NCBI GenBank assembly: GCA_947626425.1
Contig: CANQRX010000033.1
Span: forward strand, 1-14,344
Direction: 5' to 3'
Source of the DNA: an uncultured Bacilli bacterium
GTDB lineage: Bacteria; Bacillota_I; Bacilli_A; RF39; UBA660
DNA: 14,344 nucleotides
Shown in pieces: positions 12,925 to 14,344 of the stretch (positions are counted from its first letter, which is position 1; the number at the start of each line of letters is the position of its first letter). The notes beneath the pieces are model-generated. The model was not told the origin of the DNA and searched no databases. It worked only from the letters and a program-made list of their open reading frames with translations. A program made the position numbers and the translations under genes.

Positions 12925-13509
12925 TTAAGCTTTTGGTGTTGCTGTTACAACTAATTTTGCATTAAAAGTCTTACTTCCAGTAGTAGCACTCAGCGTCTCT
13001 ATTGTCGTACCGCTATCAATCCATAATCTTAAATTAAAAGTCAGTTCAGCATTAGCAGCTAAAGTTCCACTTTTTAAATTTTTAGAACTACTAGCAGATA
13101 CTCCACTAGTATATTTATTATAAGGTGTCGCATCTTTGGCACCACTTAACAAAGTAGGATTATCAGTATCTAATTGATATTTAATACTTGTTAAAGGCAT
13201 AGTAGAACTAGTCAAAATATCTAAATTTAATTGATAACTAATTTCATTCGCACAGGCATTTTGAATAGTAAATGTAAATGGCGATTTTGCTTGACCTTCC
13301 GTATCACTTATTGGATAAGCATTAGTCAAACTAATTGGAGCACCTTCCTTTAGAGTGTTCAATTTTACACATCCAGTAGTGATAACATTTGAATTAGTTT
13401 GCTCTAAATTAACACTCCAATAAGCAAAACTTACACCAATAATCCCTAAAACTAAAACGAACAAACACGACATTCCTAATATTAAATATTTATTTTTTTT
13501 ATTTAACAT
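12925..13509 (-). CDS. SipW-type signal peptide surface protein (paralogue 2)
   Basis: Predicted exported surface protein of 194 residues from the ATG at 13509 (AGGTGA 5 nt upstream; a GTG three codons earlier overlaps that site). The N-terminus MLNKKNKYLI is followed by a hydrophobic core and GVSFAYWSV, the SipW-cognate type of signal peptide, with cleavage expected near the SFA/YW segment. The mature part is Thr/Ser/Asn-rich and probably beta-sandwich-like. Two Cys, in TTGCVKL and QNACANE, are shared with both paralogues and may form a disulphide. PISDTEG, SPFTFTI, NPTLLSGA...TPY and the C-terminal KTFNAKLVVTATPK are shared with the gene at 13757-14333. No homopolymer tract is seen, so unlike its siblings it appears to be constitutively readable. 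Related to TasA/camelysin-like surface or fibre proteins in signal type only; the role is unknown. Confidence 0.82.
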   Translation of the reverse strand: MLNKKNKYLILGMSCLFVLVLGIIGVSFAYWSVNLEQTNSNVITTGCVKLNTLKEGAPISLTNAYPISDTEGQAKSPFTFTIQNACANEISYQLNLDILTSSTMPLTSIKYQLDTDNPTLLSGAKDATPYNKYTSGVSASSSKNLKSGTLAANAELTFNLRLWIDSGTTIETLSATTGSKTFNAKLVVTATPKA

Positions 13510-13556
13510 TTTAATCACCTTTCTAAATATTTTTTATGTAGTTACTAAAAAATTAT

Positions 13557-13584
13557 TTTATAAATCCTTGTAGCTCTTTTGCAA
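13557..13584 (-). promoter_or_regulatory. Promoter of paralogue 2
   Basis: TTGCAA (13584-13579), a 16-nt spacer and TATAAA (13562-13557), giving a leader of about 40 nt with AGGTGA before the ATG at 13509. There is no mononucleotide G tract in the spacer, in contrast to the promoter at 510-536. Confidence 0.5.
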
Positions 13585-13728
13585 TATTTAGACATCAAAA
13601 TTATTTAAAATGGTTGAATTCTCAATACCAAACGATGCTTTATACTTATTAAATTTTATTAATTAAAATTTATACATAAAGATTTAGTTAGGCAACCACA
13701 ATTTAGTAAGTGATTAAACTATTCAATA

Positions 13729-13758
13729 GAAAAAATTACTACTAATATAAGTAATTTT
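13729..13758 (-). terminator. Terminator-like hairpin after paralogue 3
   Basis: AAAATTACT (13758-13750), a 9-nt loop and AGTAATTTT (13740-13732) form a 9-bp AT-rich stem continuing into TT. It overlaps the stop codon of the gene at 13757-14333. Confidence 0.55.
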
Positions 13759-14333
13759 AATTAGTCTTTGGCGTAGCAGTTACAACTATTTTAGCATTAA
13801 ACGTTTTTTCTTGAACTTCACTACTTAGTGTTACTGAATCAGCCATCCAAAGTGTTAAAGTATGAGATTCAGTAGTATTTCCTTTAATTACACCAGATTT
13901 TAATGTTTTAGCTATAGTAGCTGTTGCATCATAAGGTGTAGATGCTAAAGCACCACTTAGCATAGCAGGACTATCACTATCAAACTTAAATTTAATATTT
14001 TTTATATCCAAGGTACTAGTCTTCATAACGTCTAAGTCAATTCTATAATTCTCTTCAGTTGAACAAGTGTTTTTGACCTCAAATGTGTAAGGCGTCAAGC
14101 CATTAGCAACTTCATCTGTTATTGGATATTGAGCACTTAAATTTATAGCAGAACTATTCTTATCTGTAAGCGTTAAATTTAAACAACCACTTGTAAATGT
14201 ATTAGTAGATGTTTGAGGAACTGACAAGCTCCAAAGGGCAAAAGAAACTCCAAACATTCCTATTGCTAGGACAAATAATATTACTGCCCCCCCCCCCCAA
14301 GTATTTATTAAAACTATTTCTCTTTGCTTCCAT
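13757..14333 (-). CDS. SipW-type surface protein (paralogue 3), out of frame at a G12 tract in the signal peptide
   Basis: The body (MFGVSFALWSLS onward) closely matches paralogue 2 from the end of the signal peptide to the C-terminus (TFNAKIVVTATPKT), including both conserved Cys (SGCLNL, KNTCSTE). The first ATG in that frame, at 14257, would cut off most of the signal peptide. A better start, ATG at 14333, gives MEAKRNSFNKYL followed by Gly codons from the G tract. With the 12 G present here the frame runs to a stop at 14204-14202 (43 residues). With 11 or 14 G it would read NKYLGGGAVILFVL then AIGMFGVSFALW, an ideal signal peptide, and a 191-residue protein. The gene therefore looks intact but switched off by tract length. 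Its upstream region lies outside the window. Confidence 0.75.
14287..14298 (-). repeat. G12 homopolymer tract (C12 on plus strand)
   Basis: Twelve consecutive C on the plus strand in AT-rich sequence, inside the signal-peptide codons of the SipW-type gene. Its length decides the reading frame: n = 11 or 14 joins the ATG at 14333 to the body, and n = 12 does not. Confidence 0.9.
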
Positions 14334-14344
14334 TTTTAATTTTC

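Noticed and set aside
13757..14257. Taking the ATG at 14257 as the true start of paralogue 3
   Set aside because: This would leave only MFGVSFALW of the signal peptide, while the upstream bases encode the rest of a hydrophobic core in the same frame up to the G tract; paralogue 2 confirms the longer form.

Overview
The window is AT-rich and gene-dense, with almost every gene on the minus strand. It looks like a low-GC Bacillota genome: a gut-type Bacilli lineage near Erysipelotrichales, RF39 or similar uncultured relatives. The reasons are the B. subtilis-style order ybeY / era / yqzL / recO, the rsmH-ftsL-PBP2B division cluster, the spore-associated pair yqfC-yqfD, and SipW-type signal peptides ending in A-[YL]-W. 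TGA is used as a stop (rsmH, yqfC, yfhO, yqzL) and Trp is TGG, so this is genetic code 11 and not the Mycoplasma code.

Layout in transcription order, from right to left. (1) 14333-13757 and 13509-12925: two paralogous SipW-type secreted surface proteins. The first carries a G12 tract inside its signal peptide that puts the start out of frame. (2) 12673-10202: a YfhO-family multi-pass membrane protein. (3) 10151-9609: an unrecognised 180-residue protein with its own strong promoter and terminator. (4) 9542-8140: yqfC-yqfD, overlapping by 4 nt. (5) 8165-7042: a decayed accessory island with three related non-autonomous transposon remnants (one with intact 8-bp inverted repeats and an 8-bp target duplication), a plus-strand type I toxin locus with an apparent frameshift, and the 5' stump of an Abi_2-type abortive-infection gene with its promoter and a short hairpin RNA still upstream. 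(6) 7034-4079: an operon vanZ-like / ybeY / era / yqzL / recO with a good promoter and terminator. (7) 4090-539: an operon of a 28-codon ORF, rsmH, ftsL and PBP2B. (8) 536-74: a third SipW-type paralogue whose promoter has a G10 tract between the -35 and -10 boxes.

The most interesting signal is the pair of long G tracts in an AT-rich sequence, each placed where a change of length would switch a surface-protein gene. One lies in a promoter spacer (transcriptional switch) and one in the coding frame of a signal peptide (translational switch). This suggests a phase-variable family of SipW-type surface proteins. The second is the fossil island between yqfD and vanZ, where B. subtilis has phoH and yqfF. 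It holds a MITE-like family, a type I toxin and an Abi/ncRNA remnant.

Between-gene stretches not otherwise described (12674-12924, 13510-13756) are AT-rich and hold only the promoters and terminator listed; I saw no tRNA, rRNA or CRISPR array.
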